The notes below the pieces were generated by a model that saw only the letters and a list, made by a program, of their open reading frames with translations, searched no databases and was not told the DNA's origin. The position numbers were made by a program, and so were the translations under genes. A stretch of 45,154 nt of DNA from a virus. Below, piece by piece: positions 31,378-39,722 of the stretch (its first letter is position 1; each line of letters begins with the position of its first letter). The stretch covers positions 1 through 45,154 of the IMG/VR virus record IMGVR_UViG_3300037293_000277; one strand, given 5' to 3'.

Positions 31378-32358
31378 TTACGACAGGCGCACGGTGGCCA
31401 CGGCGACGCCGTAGGGGTTGAAGACGTGGGTGTCGTAAACGAATTCGCCGACCAGGAAGTCTTCGAACTTGTCTTCCCACCACTTGTTCGTGATCACGTC
31501 GAACGCGTGCAGTACCTGCATCGGGTCGATCAGCACCACGTTGAGCAGGCCGCTGACGGCACCTACGGTGTAGAGCGGCAACCAGCGGGTCGACACCAGC
31601 TTCAGGCCGTAGATCGTGCCCAGCATGCCGGTATACAGCGCACCGTTGCGATCGCAACAACCGGCCTGGTTTTCACGCAGCAGCTTCAACGCAAACTTTT
31701 CCAGGTGCAGCGGGATAAGCACCATCGGCTCGCCACCGATGCCTTCAGCCACTTCCTCGCCTTCGCCGCACATGATGCCGGCTTCCTGCGCCACCTGGCG
31801 CAAAGCAAACAGCAGATCCTCGAACGAATCGGCCGAGTTGATCAGCAGCGCGCCGGCACCCTGGTTGCCCAGGTTGACGGAGTGCGATTCCTTGCCTGCG
31901 TTGGTACCGATGTTGTCGGGATGCGCCGACGCGATGACCTTCGGCACCGAGTACGCATCGACCAGCTTGGTGATGTTCTTGTTGATCTTGCGACGCAGTT
32001 CGTCTTCCCATGCCGAGAAGTTCTCGCACATCAGGCGCTTGTCGCGGTTCGAGATTTTCCACTCGAATGCCTGAGACTGGCATACGGTCAGCGACGCCGA
32101 ATCGACGAGCGGGCCACTCATGGTCTCCGGATGTTCGTTATTGTCGGTGTCCATGCCGAAGAAATCGAGATCCGTCTCGACGCCGTAGATGACCTGCGCA
32201 CCGCAGAACAGATTCTCGTCGGAGAGGAAATCCGAGCGGGCGATCTGCGGCGTGATGGCGCAGAGGTGGTAGTTGCGGACGATCTTGGCCGCGATTTGGG
32301 GCGGAGCGTGCAGTGAACCTGCGATGCTCTCGTAACCGACTGCGGACTGGTTTCGCAT
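31378..32358 (-). CDS. Major capsid protein
   Basis: The 326-residue protein directly follows the scaffold gene in transcription order. It carries a coat-like arrangement: QIAAKIVRNYHLCAITPQI, VIYGVETDLDFFGMDTDNN, SQAFEWKISNRDKRLMCENFSAWEDELRRKINKNI (long helix), VIASAHPDNIGTNAG, then GEPMVLIPLHLEKFALKLL and GTIYGLKLVSTRWLPLY with the C-terminal AFDVITNKWWEDKFEDFLVGEFVYDTHVF. Size, order (portal, scaffold, coat) and the strong downstream terminator support a coat of the HK97-like fold. Assignment rests on context and general pattern rather than a specific family match. Confidence 0.75.
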   Translation of the reverse strand: MRNQSAVGYESIAGSLHAPPQIAAKIVRNYHLCAITPQIARSDFLSDENLFCGAQVIYGVETDLDFFGMDTDNNEHPETMSGPLVDSASLTVCQSQAFEWKISNRDKRLMCENFSAWEDELRRKINKNITKLVDAYSVPKVIASAHPDNIGTNAGKESHSVNLGNQGAGALLINSADSFEDLLFALRQVAQEAGIMCGEGEEVAEGIGGEPMVLIPLHLEKFALKLLRENQAGCCDRNGALYTGMLGTIYGLKLVSTRWLPLYTVGAVSGLLNVVLIDPMQVLHAFDVITNKWWEDKFEDFLVGEFVYDTHVFNPYGVAVATVRLS

Positions 32359-32370
32359 GAGTGTTCTCCG

Positions 32371-33351
32371 TTAGGGCTGAGCTTCGAGTTCTTGGATGAT
32401 CTGTCCCGCTTTGACTCTGTCGGCTGGGTTTCGCGAGCGGGACAGTCGGTTCGCTTCCGCCAGTTTCGCCTTGGTTTCCGTATCGGAAAGTTTGCGAATC
32501 GGTTCGCGCCGCATGTGCTTGTCCAGAGCCGTTTTCGGATTTACAGCAGGCTCTTTCTTCTGCAGGGCGTCGAACTCGCGCAGCTTGTTGGCTGCGACTT
32601 TGGCATAGCGGTCGATGGACTCGGTGCTCGTAGCATTGAACAGCGAACTCATGACGCTTTCCAGAATGTTGTCATCATTCTCGTACCAGGCCTTGAACGC
32701 CGGATCCTGCAGCTTCTGACTCAGGAGGTGCAATCCGCGGTTCTGGTCTGTGAGCACGATCGTACGGTGATTTTTGATTTTTTCAAGCTCCCGCTGCCGG
32801 AAGCTCTTGTTGACCTCGGCCTGGACGTCGATTTTGGGCGCGGCCTTGGCTGCAATTGCCTTGGCCAGTTTCTGCACTGCGTTCAGTACACCGGGGTCCA
32901 AATCATTCAATTCGTCCTGGGTCAGAACATCGGCCGGATTGATATCGGCGCTGGCTTGGCGCTCTTCGAGCTGCCGTTCCAACTCGTGAATTCTGGTTTC
33001 GAAACCGCTCTTTTCGGACTGGCGCTGGGTTTCAGCTTCGAGCCATAGCTGGCGCGTGCGCGCCGCTTCCTGCTGCGCAGGGGCAACCCGACCCTGCAGC
33101 GCATCGTGATCCGCCTGCAGTATGGCAAGGCGCGCTGCCAGGTCATCCTCGCCCTCGCCCTCGCCCTCGCCCTCGCCCTCGCCCTCGCCCTCGCCCTCGC
33201 CCTCGCCCTCGCCCTCGCCCTCGCCCTCGCCCTCGCTCGGGCTTTGGCCAGCCGGCTTCTTATTGTCGAGCGGAGCGCCGTCGGGCTTCATGCCGGCGAG
33301 GCGCATGCGCCGCGCTTCTTGATCTGCTGCTACTTTCATCGGGTCATACAT
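32371..33351 (-). CDS. Scaffolding protein with (Gly-Glu) repeat tract
   Basis: The 326-residue acidic, helical protein has a basic start, then a run of about fourteen Gly-Glu pairs (residues 40-70), then coiled coil (DDLAARLAILQADHDALQ, KSGFETRIHELERQLEERQA). A charged C-terminal half follows (VNKSFRQRELEKIKNHRTIV, ETKAKLAEANRLSRSRNPADRV). High helix content, charge and the position immediately before the coat gene are characteristic of scaffolding proteins, which direct capsid assembly and are then lost. The Gly-Glu run is an unusual addition. Confidence 0.75.
   Translation of the reverse strand: MYDPMKVAADQEARRMRLAGMKPDGAPLDNKKPAGQSPSEGEGEGEGEGEGEGEGEGEGEGEGEGEGEDDLAARLAILQADHDALQGRVAPAQQEAARTRQLWLEAETQRQSEKSGFETRIHELERQLEERQASADINPADVLTQDELNDLDPGVLNAVQKLAKAIAAKAAPKIDVQAEVNKSFRQRELEKIKNHRTIVLTDQNRGLHLLSQKLQDPAFKAWYENDDNILESVMSSLFNATSTESIDRYAKVAANKLREFDALQKKEPAVNPKTALDKHMRREPIRKLSDTETKAKLAEANRLSRSRNPADRVKAGQIIQELEAQP
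33151..33234. repeat. Fourteen tandem GCCCTC hexamers coding Glu-Gly
   Basis: Fourteen uninterrupted 6-bp units (GCCCTC on the plus strand, GAGGGC on the coding strand) encode alternating Glu-Gly in the scaffold protein. Perfect repetition at the DNA level implies replication slippage, so length is likely to vary among relatives and may be wrong in assembly. Confidence 0.95.
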
Positions 33352-33374
33352 GGTCGTCAGTCTCCGTTAGCGCG

Positions 33375-33614
33375 TTATTCGGGCTGGTCTTTTCGAGCAG
33401 CGCCGTTGGGTAACGCGGTAATGTCTTTGAGGAATTTTTCAGCGCCTTCGGCCATGCCTGCTTGGCGGATAAGTACGGCGGCGTCGTTGGTTTGATAGCT
33501 CTGCCTGAGTGCAGTATCTGCGAACAGCTTGCCGTACTGCGTCAGCAGTCCGGCAAGCCGATCGTTGATGCCGAGTTCCTTTCGGATCTCGTGAAGGATC
33601 TGATCACGGGTCAC
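33375..33614 (-). CDS. Unrecognised 79-residue helical protein
   Basis: The product begins MTRDQILHEIRKELGINDRLAGLL and continues with TQYGKLFADTALRQSYQTNDAAVL and IRQAGMAEGAEKFLKDITAL. It is mostly helical and soluble. It precedes the scaffold gene and overlaps the next upstream gene by ATGA. Function unknown; an assembly accessory would fit. Confidence 0.6.
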   Translation of the reverse strand: MTRDQILHEIRKELGINDRLAGLLTQYGKLFADTALRQSYQTNDAAVLIRQAGMAEGAEKFLKDITALPNGAARKDQPE

Positions 33615-33757
33615 TTTTTGCTACCGCGGCAGTTCGTGCACGGACCCATTTTCATCGGGCCGTTGTTCTTGTTGCTGTTGTTCTTCGGAATCGTCATCGT
33701 CTTGGATGTCGACTTCGAATGCGTCGAATGGCCGGGTTTGCCCATGTGGTCTTTCAT
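33611..33757 (-). CDS. Unrecognised 48-residue Lys/Asn/Ser-rich protein
   Basis: I chose the ATG at 33757 because AGAGGTAG lies about 8 nt upstream; longer versions in this frame have no ribosome site. The product reads KDHMGKPGHSTHSKSTSKTMT, a Pro/Asn/Lys-rich middle and a final GPCTNCRGSKK with a CxxC. It is low-complexity and basic. It overlaps the following gene by ATGA. Function unknown. Confidence 0.5.
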   Translation of the reverse strand: MKDHMGKPGHSTHSKSTSKTMTIPKNNSNKNNGPMKMGPCTNCRGSKK

Positions 33758-33795
33758 TTTCGCTACCTCTGGATATGCCGCTGAGCGGCGAATGA

Positions 33796-33912
33796 TTATT
33801 CTGGCGGATCGGGAACAACAGCATCCTCTTCCGGCCATTCGAAGACGTTGTCGTCTCCGATCGTTTCGACGAGCAGTTCGCCGCCGTTGCAGTGAATGTA
33901 GAGTCGTTCCAT
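33796..33912 (-). CDS. Acidic 38-residue protein
   Basis: The ATG at 33910-33912 overlaps the stop of the endolysin gene (TGATG). The product reads ERLYIHCNGGELLVETIGDD and ends FEWPEEDAVVPDPPE. It is strongly acidic with a clear strand-loop-strand beginning. Coupling and clean coding make it a plausible gene though it is short. Function unknown. Confidence 0.5.
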   Translation of the reverse strand: MERLYIHCNGGELLVETIGDDNVFEWPEEDAVVPDPPE

Positions 33913-34466
33913 CAGCGATTCAGCCTTTTGAATGCTGCCGCCATTTTTTCATCGTATCGGTTGTTCCGATACGCCGGTCCGTTGTACACGCTCGCGAACA
34001 CCTGCCAGTCGAGATTGCGAATTGCTTTGAGCAGTCGCTTGTCTGCCTTGATGAAGCCGACGAACGCCTTCAACTGTTGCTGTTCGCTGTGGTACGTGGC
34101 ATTGATGAATTCCTGCAACGTCTTGAAACCTGCCCGTTGGAAATTCTGCCCCAGAATCTGGAATTTGCCCCAACTGGCGGACTTCAACGCAGCGGTTCGA
34201 TCAAGCACCGCCGCTTGATTGAGACGACCGTGTTCGGCTTGGCCGCCTTTGTAGCCGCCGGGAGCGCGGCTACTGATATCCGGATTCGTGCGATCAAATT
34301 TGCGCTGCGTCAAACGGCTGAAGATATGCCGCTCGAACAGGATCTTTGGCTCGCCTGATTCGAGAAAACCCGCGCCGGCGGCTTCTACTTCCGCAACCGC
34401 TTTGATGGCGGCCGGGAGGCACTGAAGTTCGGTTGCCGCTTCAATGAAATTCTGTTCAGTCAGCAT
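33912..34466 (-). CDS. Endolysin, N-acetylmuramidase (DUF3380 type)
   Basis: The start at 34466 is chosen because GAGGA lies 5-9 nt upstream and the result (184 residues) begins LTEQNFIEAATELQ, as family members do. The domain fills the protein: IKAVAEVEAAGAGFL with the putative catalytic Glu26, ILFERHIFSRLT, ISSRAPGGYKGG, ALKSASWGKFQILGQNFQRAGF, and WQVFASVYNGPAY. These are signatures of the DUF3380/N-acetylmuramidase family of phage endolysins that cut the glycan backbone. No signal peptide is evident from this start, so it would need a holin. Holin candidates and spanins are far away in the genome. Confidence 0.85.
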   Translation of the reverse strand: MLTEQNFIEAATELQCLPAAIKAVAEVEAAGAGFLESGEPKILFERHIFSRLTQRKFDRTNPDISSRAPGGYKGGQAEHGRLNQAAVLDRTAALKSASWGKFQILGQNFQRAGFKTLQEFINATYHSEQQQLKAFVGFIKADKRLLKAIRNLDWQVFASVYNGPAYRNNRYDEKMAAAFKRLNR

Positions 34467-34473
34467 ATCGTCC

Positions 34474-35253
34474 TCACGGGCACTGGGCGTTGACGCCAGT
34501 GACAATGCGGTAACCGCCGTAATTCTGATCAACGACAATCGCTAGATCACTAACGCGGCGAATCTGCAGATTGCCATTGATCAGTACGTTCTGGGCGCAG
34601 CCCACGTTACGAACGAAGCTGCGAGCCGCGCCGAGATTCAGCCACGTATTAGTCGGAGACGGGCCGCTGATCAGAGCTCCGATCACCCTCACTTCGTAGT
34701 CGAACGGATTGACCGTCGCACCACTGAACCACGTCAGCGGCCCGGTTTGCATGTTACTGGTCAACGAACCGTCAGGGGACAAATTTACGTATTCAGACGT
34801 GATGTTTGGTTGAGGTGGCGCGCAGTTAAACGCTATGCACGTGCCGGAAGAAGACATCAGCGAATCTTCCGGCAGCCACACCACAGTGTCATTGTCCTGG
34901 ACCGTCGTGCATGCCGGTCCAGCGCCGGCAGTGATGCGCCCGCCGGCAGGGATGGTCACGCACAAGCTCAGGTCTAGTTCTTCGTCGGTGTCGTCGAACG
35001 TCTGCACGCAAAGCTGTGCGCTCGTCTGCCCGATACCGATCACTGCGGTGGGCGCAGGGTAACCGCGCGCCGCCTGCTCGGCGCCGCTGAGCGTGCCAGT
35101 GATCGTCAACGGTGCGCCGGAGACGGGAGAATCCAGAACCACTGTCCAGCAGAACTGATTGCCTTCGACCCTCGGACCAGGGGCGAAGAAATTTACAATC
35201 GAGTGCGTGGACGGCGGCAGGCCGTCGTTATCGAATACTGTTACGCAGGTCAT
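34474..35253 (-). CDS. Calx-beta domain surface protein
   Basis: The 259-residue product begins with TCVTVFDNDGLPP, which looks like the last strand of a Calx-beta domain rather than a true start. A complete Calx-beta repeat follows at about residues 15-122 (FCWTVVLDSPVSGAPLTITGTL, GQTSAQLCVQTFDDTDEELDL, ending CTTVQDND). The last 130 residues form another beta-rich domain (FSGATVNPFDYEVRVIG, RNVGCAQNVLINGN). Calx-beta folds bind calcium or act as Ig-like spacers in adhesins. It lies 2 nt after the preceding gene, which ends within the same type of domain, and precedes the endolysin. Confidence 0.7.
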   Translation of the reverse strand: MTCVTVFDNDGLPPSTHSIVNFFAPGPRVEGNQFCWTVVLDSPVSGAPLTITGTLSGAEQAARGYPAPTAVIGIGQTSAQLCVQTFDDTDEELDLSLCVTIPAGGRITAGAGPACTTVQDNDTVVWLPEDSLMSSSGTCIAFNCAPPQPNITSEYVNLSPDGSLTSNMQTGPLTWFSGATVNPFDYEVRVIGALISGPSPTNTWLNLGAARSFVRNVGCAQNVLINGNLQIRRVSDLAIVVDQNYGGYRIVTGVNAQCP

Positions 35254-35255
35254 GG

Positions 35256-36992
35256 TCAGGCTCCACAGGGGGTGTTGTTAACGGCGGTGATGCGGGCGCT
35301 GAGGTTCACGGTCAGGCACAACTGCTGCGAACTTTCCACGGTCACATCATCGGTCGTGGTCACGGTCAGCACGCCGCTGTCCTGCCCGATGGGAATCACG
35401 ACGCTCGGTGCCGGGTAACGGTGGATGGTCTGCTCGGTGCCACTGAGCGTGGAAGTGACGACCAGATCCGAACCGGCAACCAGGCTGTCCAGCTCTACAG
35501 TCCAGGAAACGGTATCGCCTTCGGTGATGTTCGCCGGCTGCGAGATGCAGACAACCGTGTGTGTCGAGTCGCCGGTTGCCGAATCGTTGTCCAGCACGTT
35601 GATGCTGCTGGCAGCCGGTACCGCGGTTACGCGGCTGGAAACCACTGCGGCGATTGTCAGCGCGAGCGTGGCCTCGATCGTCAAATCGTCGAAGGTCTGC
35701 ACCGACACGACACCACTCGAAGCGCCGATCGGGATGATCAGGTTCGGTGCTGCGTAATTGCGCGCAACTTGCTCCGCGCCGCCGAGGGTGAAGTTGATCA
35801 GCAGCGGAGCGCCGGCGACGGGGGTATCCAGCGTAACGGTCCATCCGGCCAGCTGGCCTTCGGTGATGGTCTCGCCCACGGCAACAATCGACGTGATCTC
35901 GTGGTCACTCGTGAAGCCGGCACAGCTCTCGCCGGTGTCGACCCAGCGTTCGGTACCACACTGGTTTCTTTCCTGCCGGAATACCGAAGCGTTGAAGCAG
36001 TCTTCCAGCCCGGTCGGTGTCCACGCGATCGCCTGCTGCTCCCAGCGCACTCGGCCGCAGTCGTTGACCTGCTGCTGTTCAAACACGCTGTCGGTGCAGC
36101 GTACGCAGCAGTTGTACTGCCATTCGACCGCGCGCAGAACCGTCCAGCGCAGATCGCCGCAGGGTGTTTGTTCCTGCTGCTCGACCGTCGTATCGGTGCA
36201 ACGCGTGATGCCGTTGGCGACCCATTCCAGCGCACGGTCAAAAACCCAGCGCGCGGCACCACATTGGTTGGTTTCCTGTCGCTGCACTTCGCCATCCCGG
36301 CAGCGAATCTGGCCGGTACCGACCCATTCCACCGGTCGATCGATCGTCCATCGCGTCGTGCCGCAGGGGTTCTGCTCCTGAATTTCGACGTTGTCGCCGC
36401 GGCAACGCTCCGCGCTGGTCGCCGCCCACGGAATGATTTGACCTGGCGGCGAGACTTCACGGATATTACCGCAGTTGCTGATCTCGATGCGGTAAAGCCG
36501 GTTCGTCAGCTCGTCACAGCGCACCTGCCCAGTATCACGCCAGGTCTGCGGTTCGTCTTCACAGCACACAGGCGGGCAGCCGCGCATCGCATCGGTCAGG
36601 TTCGGTGTGCTGGTCGCGTAGGTGTGAACCGCCACCGTGCGCAGGTTGATGCCGGTGCCGTGATAGATCGCGCGCAGCAGCGCCCCCTGTGGCACGTCGA
36701 GCACGACGACCGGGTTGCGGTCGGTCAGCCGTACCGGACGCAGCGTCTGCGTTTCGCATGCCGGGCATTTCAGCTCTTCGACGCCAAGGATGGTGCCCGG
36801 CTGCATCTGCGTCATGTAGCAGCCGCAGACCGATGAAGGTGTGCCGGATCCCAGCAGCACGACCTCGAACGTGATGTAGTCGTCCGGCTCCATGCCGACG
36901 GCGACGACGGTTCGCTGACTGTTGACCTGGAAAATCCTGGAATCCAGGTTGACCGACGCGCTGTCGAAAAGAACGAGCGGTTCTGTGCTCAT
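35256..36992 (-). CDS. Modular surface/fibre protein with W-C repeats and two Calx-beta domains
   Basis: This 578-residue protein has three parts. Residues 1-145 are homologous to the next-upstream 136-residue protein. Residues ~148-356 hold six repeats of about 34 residues with the pattern W-x3-G-x2-R-C, an x-Q-x-Q/E region and CG-x2-RW. Residues ~360-578 hold two Calx-beta domains (SWTVELDSLVAGSDL, PSVVIPIGQDSGVLTVTTTDD). The second lacks its final strand, which appears at the start of the next gene. The layout suggests an elongated, perhaps disulfide-stabilised host-recognition protein; function is inferred only. The ATG overlaps the preceding stop. Confidence 0.7.
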   Translation of the reverse strand: MSTEPLVLFDSASVNLDSRIFQVNSQRTVVAVGMEPDDYITFEVVLLGSGTPSSVCGCYMTQMQPGTILGVEELKCPACETQTLRPVRLTDRNPVVVLDVPQGALLRAIYHGTGINLRTVAVHTYATSTPNLTDAMRGCPPVCCEDEPQTWRDTGQVRCDELTNRLYRIEISNCGNIREVSPPGQIIPWAATSAERCRGDNVEIQEQNPCGTTRWTIDRPVEWVGTGQIRCRDGEVQRQETNQCGAARWVFDRALEWVANGITRCTDTTVEQQEQTPCGDLRWTVLRAVEWQYNCCVRCTDSVFEQQQVNDCGRVRWEQQAIAWTPTGLEDCFNASVFRQERNQCGTERWVDTGESCAGFTSDHEITSIVAVGETITEGQLAGWTVTLDTPVAGAPLLINFTLGGAEQVARNYAAPNLIIPIGASSGVVSVQTFDDLTIEATLALTIAAVVSSRVTAVPAASSINVLDNDSATGDSTHTVVCISQPANITEGDTVSWTVELDSLVAGSDLVVTSTLSGTEQTIHRYPAPSVVIPIGQDSGVLTVTTTDDVTVESSQQLCLTVNLSARITAVNNTPCGA

Positions 36993-37399
36993 AGCGGGCT
37001 AGCCTCGCAAGGGCAGCCACGCATGTAGCTGCTGATGTTGGTGGTCGCGGTGGTCGTCATGACGACTTTCTGCGTGCTGAGGATCCCGGAGTCCAGTTTC
37101 GCGCGCAGCTTCGCACCGATTGGCGCGTCGATGACTACGTACGGGCGTTCGCGGCTGAGCATGATCGGCTCGCCACAGCAGGTCAGCTGAACTTCGTCCA
37201 GGATCTGCGGCCCGATCGGGGCCAGCGGCGGGCACGCGCAATCGTCGCTTGGCTTCAGCGGATCGGTCAGCAGCACCATCCAGAACGTCACTTCGTCTTC
37301 AGGTTCGAGTCCGAGCGCCCAGACCGTAATCTGAGAATTCAGGTCGAACACGTTCGAAACACCATCGATGAACTGCTTGTCGATGATGACGGTTCTCAT
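36989..37399 (-). CDS. Small beta-rich virion protein, paralog of the next protein's N-terminal domain
   Basis: The 136-residue product reads VIIDKQFIDGVSNVFDLNSQITVWALGLEPEDEVTFWMVLL, CACPPLAPIGPQILDEVQLTCCGE, RPYVVIDAPIGAKLRAKLDSG and ends SYMRGCP. It aligns along its whole length with the first 145 residues of the 578-residue protein (LEPEDEVTF against MEPDDYITF, RPYVVIDAPIGAKLRA against NPVVVLDVPQGALLRA, MRGCP in both). It may be the base of an appendage or decoration protein. ATGA coupling on both sides. Confidence 0.65.
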   Translation of the reverse strand: MRTVIIDKQFIDGVSNVFDLNSQITVWALGLEPEDEVTFWMVLLTDPLKPSDDCACPPLAPIGPQILDEVQLTCCGEPIMLSRERPYVVIDAPIGAKLRAKLDSGILSTQKVVMTTTATTNISSYMRGCPCEASPL

Positions 37400-37674
37400 G
37401 ATTCATACCTCGCCACAATCAGGTTGACGACATCCTGGATATCGTCGATGTTCGCCTTCGGCAGATCCAACGCAACCGGCGCGTGCCAGTACACGGCGCG
37501 CACGCCGTTGACCAGACCGCCTTCCTGCACCAGCAGCACGCGTTCGCGCGTGTTCGCGCCGATGATGCGCAGCTTGGCGGATGGACCCTCGAAACCGATG
37601 ACGGTGCCCCACGCCTGGAAGGCGGTGTGGTAGAGGGTGTCGTTCATATTGACCACACGACCTGCGATGTTCAT
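37396..37674 (-). CDS. Unrecognised 92-residue protein after the portal
   Basis: The product begins MNIAGRVVNMNDTLYHTAFQAWGTVIGFEGPSAKLRI, with RVLLVQEGGLVNGVRAVYWHAPV and a helical C-terminus (NIDDIQDVVNLIVARYES). The first 70 residues look like a small beta barrel (SH3/OB-like). It overlaps portal and downstream genes by ATGA. It is likely a virion or connector accessory, but no family is recognised. Confidence 0.6.
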   Translation of the reverse strand: MNIAGRVVNMNDTLYHTAFQAWGTVIGFEGPSAKLRIIGANTRERVLLVQEGGLVNGVRAVYWHAPVALDLPKANIDDIQDVVNLIVARYES

Positions 37675-39722
37675 AAGCCGACAGCCCCTCCAGGGGCAGG
37701 GATAGAGAGCTGGGACGCGCCGTTTGGCGCCGCGACATTCTGTGATGGTACACCGCTGCGACCGTCAAGTTTCGGTACCTGCGGCCCGCCGGCGAGGCTG
37801 GTGATCGGCTGGCTGGCGGCGACGGCGAGAGCGTTCTCCATCACCGGATCGCTTATACCCAAGGCGTCGACCGGGAAGCCGGCCTGCTCCATGAGCAGGC
37901 GAGCGGCGTATTCCCCGGCCTGCTGCGGAACCATCTGGTTCTGAGCAAGCTGAATGATGCCGGGGATGGCGGCCTGCTGTGCGATCTTCTGCTGGTCTTC
38001 TTTCAGCAGGCCGGTCATGCCGCGGACCATCATGTTGACGTCCTGGCCAACGCGCAGTTCCTTGTCCGTTTCCATGATGCTGTGGAACATGCCGGTGAAG
38101 GTCGGCTCGGTCAGGTACATGTCCTCGTTGAGCGCAGCCTGTTTCACCGTGCGCAGGGCGTTGGACATGCGCTGGCTGTACTCGCCGAGCGACGAGCGGC
38201 CGAAGTCCTGTGCGCTGTAAGCGAACGCCGGGATGCCGCAATCCTCGTCGGCCTGGCGCAAGATCGCGCCGACCTGCGACAGCAACAGATGGTACTGCGC
38301 CGACACCGTGTTCATCGGGCGCAGCGGCTCTGGCATCGTGCCGGATGTCGCGAAGCGGTCCTCGACTTCGTACTGCTCGCCAGGGCGAATCTGCGCAGCG
38401 TCGAACGGGTTCTTGAACGCGCTCGAATTCTTCATCAGTGGCGGGCGCGCGGCCCAGTCGGCGTTGTTTTCCCACAGGTGCATCATGATGTTGACGCGCT
38501 GCTCGCTGTCCCAGAGCATCGCACCCATGCCGAGGCAATCTAGCAGGCCGGTACCGCTCTTGATGAACGGTGCGCCGAAGTAGGTGCGCTCAAACCCGCC
38601 CGGCAGCGGCTTGACCTGGATGCGAATCGCGCGACCGCCGACGATCTCCACACGGGCGCTGACATATTCCAGCGTGTCGTAGCCGGTGATGCCGTAATCG
38701 GACAGCTCTTGGCCGGAGAAAAAACCCTCGTGGCGCAGCAGTTCAATGCTTTCGTCAAGGCCCCAGTAAGGCGTCACGTCGTCGGTCATCGGACCGTCGA
38801 GCCAGTTGCGCGAGCGGTAGCTGAACTGCGTGAGGATCTCCTCGATCACGCCGGCCTTGTAGCCGTATTTGGCATCCGAATTCGCCATATTAATCAGCTC
38901 GATCTTGCTGATGCTGCTGTACTCAGTGTTGCCGGTGTTGGTCTGCATGTCCGGTGCGTCGCAAACCGGATACAGATTGAACGTAGAGACGTGCCGGAAC
39001 ATCGGCACGTTCTTCATCACGTAACGCACGCCGCCCTTGGGCGTATGCTCCATCACGCGCCGGCGCTGCCAGTCCGGACACTGGATGTAGCTCGTACCGA
39101 GCAAGTAGCGCTCGAACGTATAGGCGGCGTAGGCCTGCCGATATGTGCCCTGGATCGTTGTGTCGCGCATGCGGCGTTGCATCAGCTGCGCCTGCTCCGA
39201 CGCAAGGCCGACCAGGCGTGCCTGCTCGACCTTGCGCAGCGCGCGGACCTGTTCGTAAACGAAGTCGTCGACATCTTCCGACAGCTTGCCGTCCATGTTG
39301 AGCAGCAGGTTCGGGTCGGCTAGACCTGCGGCCTGCATACGTGCCATCAGTTCGCGCTTCACACCGTTGCGGATGCGTTTGCGACTAGCGTCGTCGATCG
39401 TCGGATCCGGCGACGGGTAAGTAGTGAACATCGAGTCCAGGTTGTTGATCACCAGATCATTCGACCAGGCCACGATCGCGTTGACTTTCTGCTGCACGAT
39501 GCCGAGATAGCGCGTCGGGCAGAAGCCGAAAGCCTCTTGCAGACCGCTAGCATCGGCGGGCAGGTATTCGCGCCGGTACTGCTTGTCCGCGCGCTTGATC
39601 AGTGCATCGAATGACATGTTCTGGTGAACGATATGCTGCTCGCGGTATTCCTTCGCACGGCGGTAGCGCTGCACGACAATGCTGCCGATTGCGCATTCCA
39701 ACGGGGTGTCTGCTTCGGTCAT
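37671..39722 (-). CDS. Portal protein
   Basis: The 683-residue protein follows the large terminase with ATGA overlap, as portals usually do. It has a long helical body: KEYREQHIVHQNMSFDALIKRADKQYRREYLP, VNAIVAWSNDLVINNLDSMFT, and RVMEHTPKGGVRYVMKNVPMFRHVSTFNLYPVC. It also shows a portal-like middle (YFGAPFIKSGTGLLDCLGMGAMLWDSEQRVNIMMHLWENN) and a C-terminal Gln-rich tail. It would form the 12-subunit ring for DNA passage and bind the packaging ATPase. Length is in the usual podovirus range. Confidence 0.8.
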   Translation of the reverse strand: MTEADTPLECAIGSIVVQRYRRAKEYREQHIVHQNMSFDALIKRADKQYRREYLPADASGLQEAFGFCPTRYLGIVQQKVNAIVAWSNDLVINNLDSMFTTYPSPDPTIDDASRKRIRNGVKRELMARMQAAGLADPNLLLNMDGKLSEDVDDFVYEQVRALRKVEQARLVGLASEQAQLMQRRMRDTTIQGTYRQAYAAYTFERYLLGTSYIQCPDWQRRRVMEHTPKGGVRYVMKNVPMFRHVSTFNLYPVCDAPDMQTNTGNTEYSSISKIELINMANSDAKYGYKAGVIEEILTQFSYRSRNWLDGPMTDDVTPYWGLDESIELLRHEGFFSGQELSDYGITGYDTLEYVSARVEIVGGRAIRIQVKPLPGGFERTYFGAPFIKSGTGLLDCLGMGAMLWDSEQRVNIMMHLWENNADWAARPPLMKNSSAFKNPFDAAQIRPGEQYEVEDRFATSGTMPEPLRPMNTVSAQYHLLLSQVGAILRQADEDCGIPAFAYSAQDFGRSSLGEYSQRMSNALRTVKQAALNEDMYLTEPTFTGMFHSIMETDKELRVGQDVNMMVRGMTGLLKEDQQKIAQQAAIPGIIQLAQNQMVPQQAGEYAARLLMEQAGFPVDALGISDPVMENALAVAASQPITSLAGGPQVPKLDGRSGVPSQNVAAPNGASQLSIPAPGGAVGL

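Noticed and set aside
35112-36836. 574-codon plus-strand open frame opposite the Calx-beta protein gene
   Set aside because: Arg/Ala/Gly-rich shadow with no ribosome site; the minus strand encodes clear Calx-beta and W-C repeats.
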